Of a stretch of DNA of 9,621 nucleotides, positions 1 to 6,744 are shown in pieces. Below the pieces are notes generated by a model, which was not told the origin of the DNA, made no database searches, and saw nothing but the letters and a program-made list of their open reading frames with translations. This DNA is from Gemmatimonadales bacterium. Lineage in GTDB: Bacteria; Gemmatimonadota; Gemmatimonadetes; Gemmatimonadales; GWC2-71-9. The DNA lies in the NCBI GenBank assembly GCA_030601605.1, contig JAUVTI010000068.1, positions 1 through 9,621 on the forward strand, read 5' to 3'. The first letter of the stretch is position 1; each line of letters starts with the position of its first letter. The position numbers and the translations under genes are program-made.

Positions 1-1429
1 CCGGGCCCAGAAAGGTGCCGGCAGTCTCATAGTCGATGTCCCGGCTGGTGAGCTCGCCGTAGTCCTCGGCGCAGAACACCGACAGCGCCATCCCGAAGCT
101 GAGGCTCCGCACGACGCTCAGGGTGGCGCCTACCGCGGGGCGGAACGGAGTCAGGTCGCCGTTGAACGCGCGCTCGATGATCATCGGAACGAAGCGCTGT
201 GAGCGGGTGTCCATCAGCAAACGCCGCATGCCTCCCCCGAACGCGTCCCGGGTGACGTCGATGTCGACCGTGTCCGCGGTCTGGCCGTCGTACACCCGCA
301 CGCTCCCCGGTTCGTCGGCCAGCCGCAGCAGGACCGTGTTGAGCTTGCGTTGGAGCCGGTCGTACGCGGCACCGCAGGCGGAATCCTCCGCGCAATCGGC
401 GAAGAGGCGCTCCAGCGCGGCTTGTGCATCACGCGGATTGTCGAGAGCGAGGTTGCCGCTCGGAGCGACCACGCCGCGCAGCGTGGCGGTCCGCACCCGG
501 TCCGGATAGAGCCTCAGGTACTCGAGCGCGGCCCGGGTGCCGTAGGAGCCGCCGTAGAGATTGATGCGCTCGTAACCCAACCACGCCCGGACCTCGTCGA
601 TGTCGTGCGCCGCGATCGTGGTGGTATAGAACCTGAGGTCGGCACGCGACTCGAGTTGCTCGCGGCACGCGGCGACGGCCTCCGGCGGGAACACCCACGC
701 CAGCAGCACGAGGGCGCGCTCCTTCGGTGTGGTGAACTCACACGGCAGGCCGTTCGAGCCGCCGGTGCCGCGCTGGTCCACCATCACGATGTCGCGCTTC
801 TCGCGAATCCGCGCGAACCGCTGTGCGTTGCTGCCCGCGCCGTCGGTTGTGGCCTGACCCGGTCCGCCGGCGAACGTGAACAGCGGGTCCGGCTCCGGCG
901 CCCCGCCGCTGGCCGGGACGATCACGATGTTGAGCGGGATCTTGCGGCCGGTGCCGCCGGCCCGGTCCTCATATACGTGGAACGTGCCGCAGCGAGCCTG
1001 GCCCTGTACCCGCGCCACCTCACAGGGAGCTGGCTCGAGGTTGTTGTCGGGATCGGTCGCAGTGCGGCGGGCCTGGAACGGCTCGGTGCGGTCCCCGATC
1101 ACCCACATGCCGGAGTATTCGGAGCCGGCGATGGTGCCGTGGAAGGTCACCCTGAGCGAGGGTGTGAGCTGCGCCGAGACCGTCAGCTCGGAGCCCTCCA
1201 AAGTCACGCTCTGAAGTGGAACCGGTGGCCGGACCGTGGTGAGCAGCCGCCCGCCCCATCCGCTGTCCGTCTCGACGATGTGAATCGTCCCCCCAAAGGG
1301 GTCTCCCTCCAGTGTCGTGGACTCGAAGTCGTAGCGGCCCAAGGGGACCGGGAGGACATCCTGTGCAGCGGCCCCGGCCGGGAACACTACGGAGAAGATG
1401 ACGGCTGCCAGAGCGATCCGTGCTGACAT
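1..1429 (-). CDS. Secreted alpha/beta-hydrolase, tripeptidyl-aminopeptidase / proline-iminopeptidase (S33) type, 3' end outside window
   Basis: This reading frame is open from ATG at 1427-1429 to the left edge, giving 476 residues with no stop, so the C-terminus is missing. A signal peptide is visible: R4, hydrophobic residues 5-18, and a likely AAA|Q cleavage after residue 22. Residues 23-120 look like a beta-rich N-terminal domain I do not recognise. The hydrolase fold begins near 130, with an oxyanion-loop motif FAGGPGQ (186-192), DQRGTGGSN (218-226) and the nucleophile elbow GGSYGT with Ser295. C453 lies in a VFCAED segment as in tripeptidyl-aminopeptidase-like proteins. The catalytic Asp and His are expected beyond the edge. 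An ACCTC (GAGGT on the coding strand) at 1436-1440 is a ribosome binding site 6 nt before the ATG. By family it should hydrolyse peptides or esters outside the cytoplasm; the substrate is unknown. It is divergent from the next gene. Confidence 0.88.
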   Translation of the reverse strand, partial: MSARIALAAVIFSVVFPAGAAAQDVLPVPLGRYDFESTTLEGDPFGGTIHIVETDSGWGGRLLTTVRPPVPLQSVTLEGSELTVSAQLTPSLRVTFHGTIAGSEYSGMWVIGDRTEPFQARRTATDPDNNLEPAPCEVARVQGQARCGTFHVYEDRAGGTGRKIPLNIVIVPASGGAPEPDPLFTFAGGPGQATTDGAGSNAQRFARIREKRDIVMVDQRGTGGSNGLPCEFTTPKERALVLLAWVFPPEAVAACREQLESRADLRFYTTTIAAHDIDEVRAWLGYERINLYGGSYGTRAALEYLRLYPDRVRTATLRGVVAPSGNLALDNPRDAQAALERLFADCAEDSACGAAYDRLQRKLNTVLLRLADEPGSVRVYDGQTADTVDIDVTRDAFGGGMRRLLMDTRSQRFVPMIIERAFNGDLTPFRPAVGATLSVVRSLSFGMALSVFCAEDYGELTSRDIDYETAGTFLGP

Positions 1430-1541
1430 CGAGCTACCTCGTCGAAGGGGTGCGAAGGCTCCGGGCTGCTTGCAGAACCGGGTGCACCACTCCAGCATGG
1501 TGGGAGGGCAGCCGCCCCACAAGCCCCGCACTGGAGGCGTG
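1430..1541. other. Divergent intergenic spacer
   Basis: This 112-bp spacer separates two divergently read hydrolase genes and must hold the promoters of one or both. It is GC-rich. I found no pair of -35 and -10 boxes better than 3-4 matches out of 6 each on either strand. Apart from the two ribosome binding sites at its ends, I see no clear repeat or hairpin. Confidence 0.5.
1533..1537 (+). promoter_or_regulatory. Ribosome binding site GGAGG that sets the start of the hydrolase
   Basis: GGAGG sits 4 nt before ATG 1542. The frame is open further upstream to 1398, but starting there would overlap the divergent gene and add about 48 residues unlike the hydrolase family. A GTG at 1539 is in frame but would lie only 1 nt from the site. 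Confidence 0.6.
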
Positions 1542-2351
1542 ATGTCAGCCAGCCACATGATCGACGTCGACGGGTTCCAGCTCCACGCCATGGAGGACGG
1601 TACGGGGCGACCGGTCGTCTTCGGTCACGGCCTGCTGTTCGACTGGCGGTCGTGGGCCGGCCAGACCCCGCTCATCGCGGTGGATCACAGGGTGGTCGCG
1701 TTCGACTCCCGAGGGCACGGCCTGAGCGGCCTCCCGGAGGGCGACTGGACCATCGAGGACCAGGCCGACGACTACGCCCGAGTGATGGACGCCCTGCGCA
1801 TCGACCGGGCCGTCGTCGTGGGCGAGAGCATGGGTGGGATGGCCGCCCTGCACCTGGCGCTGCGGCACCCCCACCGGGTGAAGGGGCTGGTGCTGGTGGA
1901 CGCTTCGGCCAGCGCGGAGACCCTCTACCAGCGGACCCGGTACCGCCTCCTGGTGCTGATGGCCCGGGTGTTCGGCATGCGCCCCTGGCTGCTCGCCGAG
2001 GCGTCCAAGGCAGTGTTCGGCGCTACCTTCCGCCGCACTCATCCCGAGCAGGTGAAGCAGTGGATGGGGCCGATGGCCGAGTACGACCCGAAGGTCATCG
2101 CGCGCACCTTGCGGCCCGTCATGGCGCGGCCCTCGGTGGTGGGCCGCCTCCCGACCATCACTGCACCGGCGCTCCTCATCGTGGGCGATGAGGATCAGAC
2201 CACGCCGCCGCGGGAGTCTGAGGTGATGGCCGAGCGCATGCCGAACGCCCGTTTGGTGACGCTCGGGGCGACGGGCCATATGGCTCCGATCGAGAAGCCG
2301 GAGCAGACGGGCGTCCTGATCCGGGAGTTCCTCAGGGAGATCGGCTGGTAG
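1542..2351 (+). CDS. Alpha/beta-fold hydrolase (cytoplasmic, 269 aa)
   Basis: A complete single-domain alpha/beta-hydrolase of 269 residues, the usual size for this family. The visible motifs are the oxyanion segment VFGHG (26-30), FDSRGHGLS (54-62), the nucleophile elbow GESMGG with Ser96, the acid in GDEDQTTPP (probably Asp218), and His246 in TGHMAPIEKP. All three catalytic residues are therefore present. Residues 125-205 form the helical cap that decides substrate choice. There is no signal peptide. The overall pattern resembles enol-lactonase, haloalkane-dehalogenase-like and esterase members, and sequence alone does not tell which reaction it performs. ATG 1542 is chosen because of the GGAGG 4 nt upstream; ATG 1557 is a weaker alternative. 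It is divergent from the secreted hydrolase and followed by a 170-bp gap, so it is probably transcribed alone. Confidence 0.9.
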   Translation: MSASHMIDVDGFQLHAMEDGTGRPVVFGHGLLFDWRSWAGQTPLIAVDHRVVAFDSRGHGLSGLPEGDWTIEDQADDYARVMDALRIDRAVVVGESMGGMAALHLALRHPHRVKGLVLVDASASAETLYQRTRYRLLVLMARVFGMRPWLLAEASKAVFGATFRRTHPEQVKQWMGPMAEYDPKVIARTLRPVMARPSVVGRLPTITAPALLIVGDEDQTTPPRESEVMAERMPNARLVTLGATGHMAPIEKPEQTGVLIREFLREIGW

Positions 2352-2380
2352 CAGCTCCGACCGGCCGCCTCTATGCATGC

Positions 2381-2410
2381 TTGAGCGCCGCCATCCCCCC
2401 ACGGTAGATT
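2381..2410 (+). promoter_or_regulatory. Possible sigma70-type promoter for the aminotransferase-pckA operon
   Basis: Within the 170-bp gap before the aminotransferase, TTGAGC (2381-2386) and TAGATT (2405-2410) each match the consensus at 4 of 6 positions and are separated by 18 bp. Transcription would begin near 2417, leaving a leader of about 105 nt. I see no strong hairpin or riboswitch-like pattern in that leader. The call rests on the boxes and location only. Confidence 0.35.
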
Positions 2411-2521
2411 CCAATCCCCACTGCGCTGCGGTACTCCTCCCCTTTGCTTGCCGTGGTGGTGCGGACGGGAGCTGTGGAACCGGCATGTAGCCCAGCAGGC
2501 ATCTGTCAAAAGGGACGGGCA

Positions 2522-3739
2522 ATGAGCATCAGTCTGATCGGAAGGTCCATAGGCGAATCGGCCACCCTCAAGCTCAACGAGACGGCCGCAATTCTGCGGG
2601 CCAAGGGCGAGCCGGTGATCCACCTGGGCGGGGGCGAGCCCAAGACCAAGCCCCCCATAGACGCCCTGGTGGCCGCGGCGGGACTCCTGAGCTCCGGCGA
2701 GGTGCGCTACACGCCGGCCGACGGGATCCCCGCACTCAAGCAGGCGATCATCCGCTACACCGAGGAGTTCTACCACCGCAAGGTGGAACCCGAGAACGTG
2801 ATCGCCTCGGGCGGTGCGAAGCAGGCGATCATGGTGGCCCTGCAGGCCATCCTGAATCCGCAGGACGAGGTGATCTTCCCGGTTCCCTACTGGGTGAGCT
2901 ATCCCGAGATGGTCAAGCTCTGCGGCGCGGTGCCCGTGCCCGTGCGGCCGGAGGACGGCTCGTTCCACCCACGGCTGCAGGAGATCGAGCAGAACGTCAC
3001 TTCGTACACCCGAGCCGTGATCATCAACAGCCCGAACAACCCCTCGGGCGCCATGTACTCGGAGGAGTTCATCGCCGGGATAGTGGAGCTCTGCGAGAAG
3101 CGCGGGCTCTACCTGATCATGGACGACATCTACCACCGCCTGATCTTCGACGGCCGCAAGCCGATCAACTGCTACGACTACGCCAAGGACACGTCCGAGA
3201 GCTCGAAGCTGATCGTGATCAACGGCGTCTCGAAGCAGTATGCCATGACCGGCTTCAGGATCGGCTGGGCGGTGTCCAACAAGAAGCTGGTCGAGGTCAT
3301 GACCAACATCCAGGGTCACCAGACCTCGGGGCCGTCCTCAGTGCTGCAGCACGCTGCGGTCGCGGCCATCACCGGCGTGCAGACAGGCGTCGAGAGCCTG
3401 CGGCTGACGCTCGAGAACAACCGCAACGTGATGATGGCGAATCTGGATTCGTTCGAGGGTGTGAAGGCCTACAAGCCGGACGGCGCCTTCTACACCTTCG
3501 CCGACTTCAGTTACTACAACAAGGATTCGACCAAGCTCGCCGAGCTCCTGGTGGACAAGGTGCGGGTCGTGACCGTTCCGGGCGTGGAGTTCGGGATGGA
3601 GGGCTACCTGCGGCTGTCCACCTGCGGTTCCATCAAGGACATCAACGAGGGAATCGAGCGAATGAAGTGGGCGCTCGATCCCAACTCGCCAAATGAGCTC
3701 TACATCGGCGACCGGAAGCTCGTACGGGATTGGATGTGA
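2522..3739 (+). CDS. PLP-dependent class I/II aminotransferase, probably aspartate aminotransferase
   Basis: A 405-residue fold-type I aminotransferase of normal length. Recognisable parts are GGGEP (36-40), RYTPADGIPALKQAI (62-76), PYWVSYPEMV (122-131), NSPNNPSG (169-176, with Asn173 near the cofactor), DDIYHRL (201-207, Asp201 contacting the pyridine nitrogen and Tyr204), the Schiff-base Lys238 in SKQYAMTGFRIGW, and Arg364 in LRLS, which binds the substrate carboxylate. The pattern fits the bacterial class Ib aspartate aminotransferases, which exchange aspartate and 2-oxoglutarate for oxaloacetate and glutamate; other amino-acid specificities in the same subfamily cannot be ruled out. ATG 2522 is preceded by AGGGA (2511-2515) at 6 nt. 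An upstream in-frame TTG at 2444 would add residues not seen in the family. pckA follows after one base, so the oxaloacetate product can be passed to the next enzyme. Confidence 0.9.
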   Translation: MSISLIGRSIGESATLKLNETAAILRAKGEPVIHLGGGEPKTKPPIDALVAAAGLLSSGEVRYTPADGIPALKQAIIRYTEEFYHRKVEPENVIASGGAKQAIMVALQAILNPQDEVIFPVPYWVSYPEMVKLCGAVPVPVRPEDGSFHPRLQEIEQNVTSYTRAVIINSPNNPSGAMYSEEFIAGIVELCEKRGLYLIMDDIYHRLIFDGRKPINCYDYAKDTSESSKLIVINGVSKQYAMTGFRIGWAVSNKKLVEVMTNIQGHQTSGPSSVLQHAAVAAITGVQTGVESLRLTLENNRNVMMANLDSFEGVKAYKPDGAFYTFADFSYYNKDSTKLAELLVDKVRVVTVPGVEFGMEGYLRLSTCGSIKDINEGIERMKWALDPNSPNELYIGDRKLVRDWM

Positions 3740-3740
3740 C

Positions 3741-5399
3741 ATGGCCAAGTACTTGAAATTCAACACGCCGGCACTCAAGCAGGCCAAGGATCTCAAGAGC
3801 GAATACGGGCTCAAGAACCACGGCCTCATCGAGCTGGACCGCGTGTTCTGGAACCTCCCGACGTCGGCGCTCTACGAGGAGGCCGTGTTCCGCGGCGAGG
3901 GGCACGTGGCCCACGGCGGACCCTTCGTCGTGGACACGCAGCCCCACACCGCACGTGCCGCCGCCGACAAGTTCATGGTCCGGGAGAGTTCGACCCAGGA
4001 CGAGGTCTGGTGGGGCGAGTACAACCGTCCCTTCGCGCCGGAGAAGTTCAACGCGCTCCTGGCGCGGCTGCAGGCCTTCCTCCAGGGCGAGGAGCTGTTC
4101 GTGCGGGACTGCTACGCGGGCGCGGACCCGACCTACCGGATGCCCGTTCGGATCATCACCGAGACGGCGTGGCACAGCCTCTTCGCCCGGAACATGTTCA
4201 TCGGCCTGGAGAACCAGGACGCCTACAAGAAGCACGTGCCGGAGTTCACCATCATCGCGGCCCCGTCCTTCAAGACGGATCCGCGGGTGGACGGCACGCG
4301 GACCGACACCGCCATCATCCTGAACTTCGCCCAGCGGATGGCCATCATCTGCAACTCCGGGTACGGGGGCGAGATCAAGAAGAGCATGTTCACCGTGCTG
4401 AACTTCCTGCTCCCGCGGGAGGGCGTCCTCGCGATGCACTGCTCCGCCAACGTGGGCAAGGAGGATGACGTCGCGCTGTTCTTCGGCCTCAGCGGCACGG
4501 GCAAGACGACCCTGTCGGCCGATCCCAAGCGGAGGCTGATCGGAGACGATGAGCACGGCTGGAGCGACGATGGGGTCTTCAACTTCGAGGGAGGGTGCTA
4601 CGCCAAGGTGATCCGCCTCTCAGCGGAGAACGAGCCGGAGATCTACGCCGCCACACGACGGTTCGGCACCATCCTCGAGAACGTGGTCTACGATCCCACC
4701 ACGAGAAAAGTGGATTTGGACGACGACACGATCACGGAGAACACCCGGGCCTCGTATCCGCTGGAGTTCATCCCCAACACCGTCCCCGAGCGCATGGTGC
4801 GCTCGCACCCCAGGAACGTGATCTTCCTGACATGCGATGCTTCCGGCGTGCTGCCTCCGATAGCGCGGCTCAACGCCGAGCAGGCGCAGTACCACTTCAT
4901 CAGCGGGTACACGTCGAAGATCGCGGGAACGGAGATCGGCCTGGGCATCGAGCCAAAGATCACCTTCAGCGCCTGCTTCGGCGCGCCGTTCATGGTGCAC
5001 CACCCCTTTACGTACGCCAATCTGCTGAGCCACAAGATGGAGAAGCACGGCGCCAACTGCTGGCTCGTGAACACGGGATGGACTGGCGGGCGGTTCGGCG
5101 TGGGCAAGCGCATCAGCATCAGGCACACGCGCGCCCTGCTGGACGCGGCGCTCGACGGCAAGCTCGACAAGGTGAAGTACCGCAAGGACCAGTTGTTCGG
5201 ATTCGAGGTGCCAACGAAGTGCCCGGACGTGCCGGCTGAGGTCCTCGACCCCGCAGCTTCGTGGGGCGACAAAGACGAGTACTGGAAGAAGTACGACGCG
5301 CTTGCCGCGCGCTACATCGAAAACTTCAAGTTGTTCGCCGACGGCTGTCCACCCGAGGTGGCGGCCGCCGGGCCGAAGCGGTTGGCGCAGGTCAAGTAG
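3741..5399 (+). CDS. pckA: Phosphoenolpyruvate carboxykinase (ATP)
   Basis: This cytoplasmic enzyme converts oxaloacetate and ATP to PEP, CO2 and ADP, the first committed step of gluconeogenesis. The protein has 552 residues, against about 540 in E. coli. Visible signatures are YGGEIKKSMF (208-217, with metal-binding and catalytic lysines), MHCSANVG with His233, the kinase-1a P-loop GLSGTGKTTLS (249-259; Lys255, Thr256), the kinase-2 stretch LIGDDEHGW (266-274; Asp269/270), FNFEGGCYAK (280-289), ENTR with Arg336, and NTGWTGG...GVGKRISI (444-460). The substrate-arginine loop, usually TGRSPKDK, reads TARAAADK at 70-77; Arg72 is kept. The start ATG 3741 is one base after the aminotransferase stop, with only weak GGGA/GGA sequences upstream, so translation is probably coupled to the preceding gene. 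The stop is TAG 5397-5399. Confidence 0.97.
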   Translation: MAKYLKFNTPALKQAKDLKSEYGLKNHGLIELDRVFWNLPTSALYEEAVFRGEGHVAHGGPFVVDTQPHTARAAADKFMVRESSTQDEVWWGEYNRPFAPEKFNALLARLQAFLQGEELFVRDCYAGADPTYRMPVRIITETAWHSLFARNMFIGLENQDAYKKHVPEFTIIAAPSFKTDPRVDGTRTDTAIILNFAQRMAIICNSGYGGEIKKSMFTVLNFLLPREGVLAMHCSANVGKEDDVALFFGLSGTGKTTLSADPKRRLIGDDEHGWSDDGVFNFEGGCYAKVIRLSAENEPEIYAATRRFGTILENVVYDPTTRKVDLDDDTITENTRASYPLEFIPNTVPERMVRSHPRNVIFLTCDASGVLPPIARLNAEQAQYHFISGYTSKIAGTEIGLGIEPKITFSACFGAPFMVHHPFTYANLLSHKMEKHGANCWLVNTGWTGGRFGVGKRISIRHTRALLDAALDGKLDKVKYRKDQLFGFEVPTKCPDVPAEVLDPAASWGDKDEYWKKYDALAARYIENFKLFADGCPPEVAAAGPKRLAQVK

Positions 5400-5421
5400 A
5401 GCGACGAGCCCCGCTGGAACC

Positions 5422-5427
5422 AGGAGG
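5422..5427 (+). promoter_or_regulatory. Ribosome binding site AGGAGG of the 115-aa protein
   Basis: A full AGGAGG lies 4 nt before ATG 5432. It is the strongest ribosome binding site in the operon. It fixes the start of the small gene at 5432 rather than at an in-frame codon inside pckA, and argues that this ORF is really translated. Confidence 0.65.
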
Positions 5428-5431
5428 ACAC

Positions 5432-5779
5432 ATGGGTGAGAGCCGCCGGTCAGAGTTTCTGAAGCGCCTTTCGACGGTCGGGTTCGGTCCGCGCGAAGCA
5501 ATCGAGGTGGTGCTCGGAAGCATCGTGCACGACGTCCGTGAGCAGGCCGTGCACAAGCGCTTCAAAGAGGATGAGATGGAAACCGTCGTCAAGTTCCACG
5601 ATGACGCGGAGCATCTCTGGCGCGACTCCATGGCCACCGACCCACCGATCGAGCCGGGTGAGCTCAAGCAGCGGCTGGCGCCGCTGCTCAGCGAAGCCAC
5701 CGGCCCGCTGGGCCAGTTCAGCGCCAAGCTCGAGCGCTGCCTGCGCAATGCGGAGGAGCTGGAGAAGAAGAAGGGCTGA
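5432..5779 (+). CDS. Small charged protein of unknown function (115 aa)
   Basis: I do not recognise this protein. It has 115 residues, is rich in Glu, Lys and Arg, and appears mainly helical. Helix-like stretches cover about 5-15, 20-68 and 76-112, interrupted by a proline-rich turn DPPIEP (70-75). The end is very charged (EELEKKKG). There is one cysteine (C103) and no signal peptide, membrane segment or known metal motif, so a soluble, possibly oligomeric protein is plausible. It starts 32 nt after pckA behind a strong ribosome binding site, so it is very likely the third gene of the aminotransferase-pckA operon and ends it. Antisense and other-frame readings here show no protein-like pattern. 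A link to PEP carboxykinase is inferred from position only. Confidence 0.75.
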   Translation: MGESRRSEFLKRLSTVGFGPREAIEVVLGSIVHDVREQAVHKRFKEDEMETVVKFHDDAEHLWRDSMATDPPIEPGELKQRLAPLLSEATGPLGQFSAKLERCLRNAEELEKKKG

Positions 5780-5783
5780 TCGG

Positions 5784-6719
5784 CTACGGCACGTTCTCCC
5801 TGAACCATTCCAGAATGAACGCCCGGTCCTCCTCGGTCACGATCCCGTGGCCCGACTCGGTCCAGCGAAACTCCTTTGGATCACGCGCCAGTCGCTGCAG
5901 CGGCAGCACCGAGGTGTCCATGAGGTAATCGGCGTCGTTGCGGCCGTTCACCATGAGCAGCGGTCGCGGGCTGATGCGTCCGATGTAGTTGGCCGGACAC
6001 GCCGCCGGCAGGTGACCGGTCTCAAGTCGGTCGAAGTGTCCGCCGTGGATCATGGCGACCGCAGCGAAGCGTGGATCCGCTCCCCCCACTATCGCAGCGA
6101 GCTGGGCGCCCCGGCTGAAGCCCGCCAGGGCGATCCGCCCGGGGTCTACCCCGCGCTCCTCCACCAGGAAGTCGAACGAGCGTCCTGCATCCTTCACCGT
6201 CTGCGCCACCCACGCCAGAAAGGTGGACGGCTGGTTGTACAGCTTCTCGTGCTTCTCGGCTTCCGTGAAGGTCTGCAGGAAGCCGGTGCTCCGCTCCGCG
6301 TAGTACTGCATGTCGATGGCCAGCACGGTCCACCCCGCGCGTGCCATCATCCGGCCGATCGCCACCATCCTCGGGCTGTCCTTGCCGCTGGGCACGCCGC
6401 CGTGCAGCAGCAGGACCGCCTGCCCCGTGCCGTCCGCCGCGTCGGGGCGGAAGAGGCGCGCCATGACACGCTCGCCCGGCGTGCTCTGGAAGCTCAGGTG
6501 CTCGACCTCGACGCCGTCGCCCCTGGTTAGACCCAGCACCTCGGTCTCGAACGGTAGATCGCTGCTGTACGCGAAGAAGTCGAGGTAGGCTGCGAACGTG
6601 CGGTCGTCAACCGGATCGATCAGCCATTGATCGGTCGGGCGCTCCTGGGAAGACGCCGGGACGGCGCCGATCGCCAGGGCGGCGAGGATCACGACGAAAC
6701 GGAAGACGATCGATCGCAT
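5784..6719 (-). CDS. Exported dienelactone-hydrolase-like alpha/beta-hydrolase
   Basis: A 311-residue hydrolase with an N-terminal signal peptide: R2 and R7, a hydrophobic run at 8-21, likely cleavage ASS|Q after residue 24. Conserved features are the oxyanion segment LLLHGG (103-108), the nucleophile elbow GFSRGA with Ser202, the acid within NGRNDADY (258-265, most likely Asp262), and His291 in SGHG. The triad is complete and the spacing is that of the dienelactone-hydrolase/acyl-peptidase-like group, so an ester- or peptide-hydrolysing role outside the cytoplasm is expected; the substrate is unknown. It begins 25 nt after the kinase stop with AGGAG (CTCCT at 6726-6730) 6 nt before the ATG, so the two genes form an operon. 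Its stop is 4 bp from the stop of the convergent 115-aa gene. Confidence 0.88.
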   Translation of the reverse strand: MRSIVFRFVVILAALAIGAVPASSQERPTDQWLIDPVDDRTFAAYLDFFAYSSDLPFETEVLGLTRGDGVEVEHLSFQSTPGERVMARLFRPDAADGTGQAVLLLHGGVPSGKDSPRMVAIGRMMARAGWTVLAIDMQYYAERSTGFLQTFTEAEKHEKLYNQPSTFLAWVAQTVKDAGRSFDFLVEERGVDPGRIALAGFSRGAQLAAIVGGADPRFAAVAMIHGGHFDRLETGHLPAACPANYIGRISPRPLLMVNGRNDADYLMDTSVLPLQRLARDPKEFRWTESGHGIVTEEDRAFILEWFRENVP

Positions 6720-6744
6720 GAGATGCTCCTACTCGAGATCTGCG

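Noticed and set aside
350..1426. Plus-strand open frame of 358 codons opposite the secreted hydrolase
   Set aside because: The minus strand encodes a hydrolase with signal peptide and nucleophile elbow across the same stretch; the plus-strand product has no protein-like pattern.
1398..1541. N-terminal extension of the small hydrolase from ATG 1398
   Set aside because: It would overlap the start of the divergent gene and add residues unlike the family; GGAGG before 1542 fits better.
1545..2522. Minus-strand open frame of 325 codons opposite the small hydrolase
   Set aside because: The plus-strand reading has a complete catalytic triad and a ribosome binding site, while the antisense product looks like low-complexity Arg/His/Gly sequence.
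2195..3319. Long minus-strand open frame opposite the aminotransferase (374 codons)
   Set aside because: It bridges two plus-strand genes and an intergenic gap with no recognisable motif, and is explained by codon bias of the real genes.
3642..4556. Long minus-strand open frame opposite pckA (304 codons)
   Set aside because: It is rich in Arg, Gly, His and Val with no domain pattern, and lies opposite a highly conserved enzyme. Long antisense frames are expected in GC-rich coding DNA.
4620..5501. Minus-strand open frame of 293 codons opposite the end of pckA
   Set aside because: It is antisense to conserved PEPCK motifs, with no ribosome binding site or domain.
5770..5800. Possible terminator hairpin between the convergent operons
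   Set aside because: Only short pairings such as AGGG with CCCT can be made, with no stable stem and no T-run.
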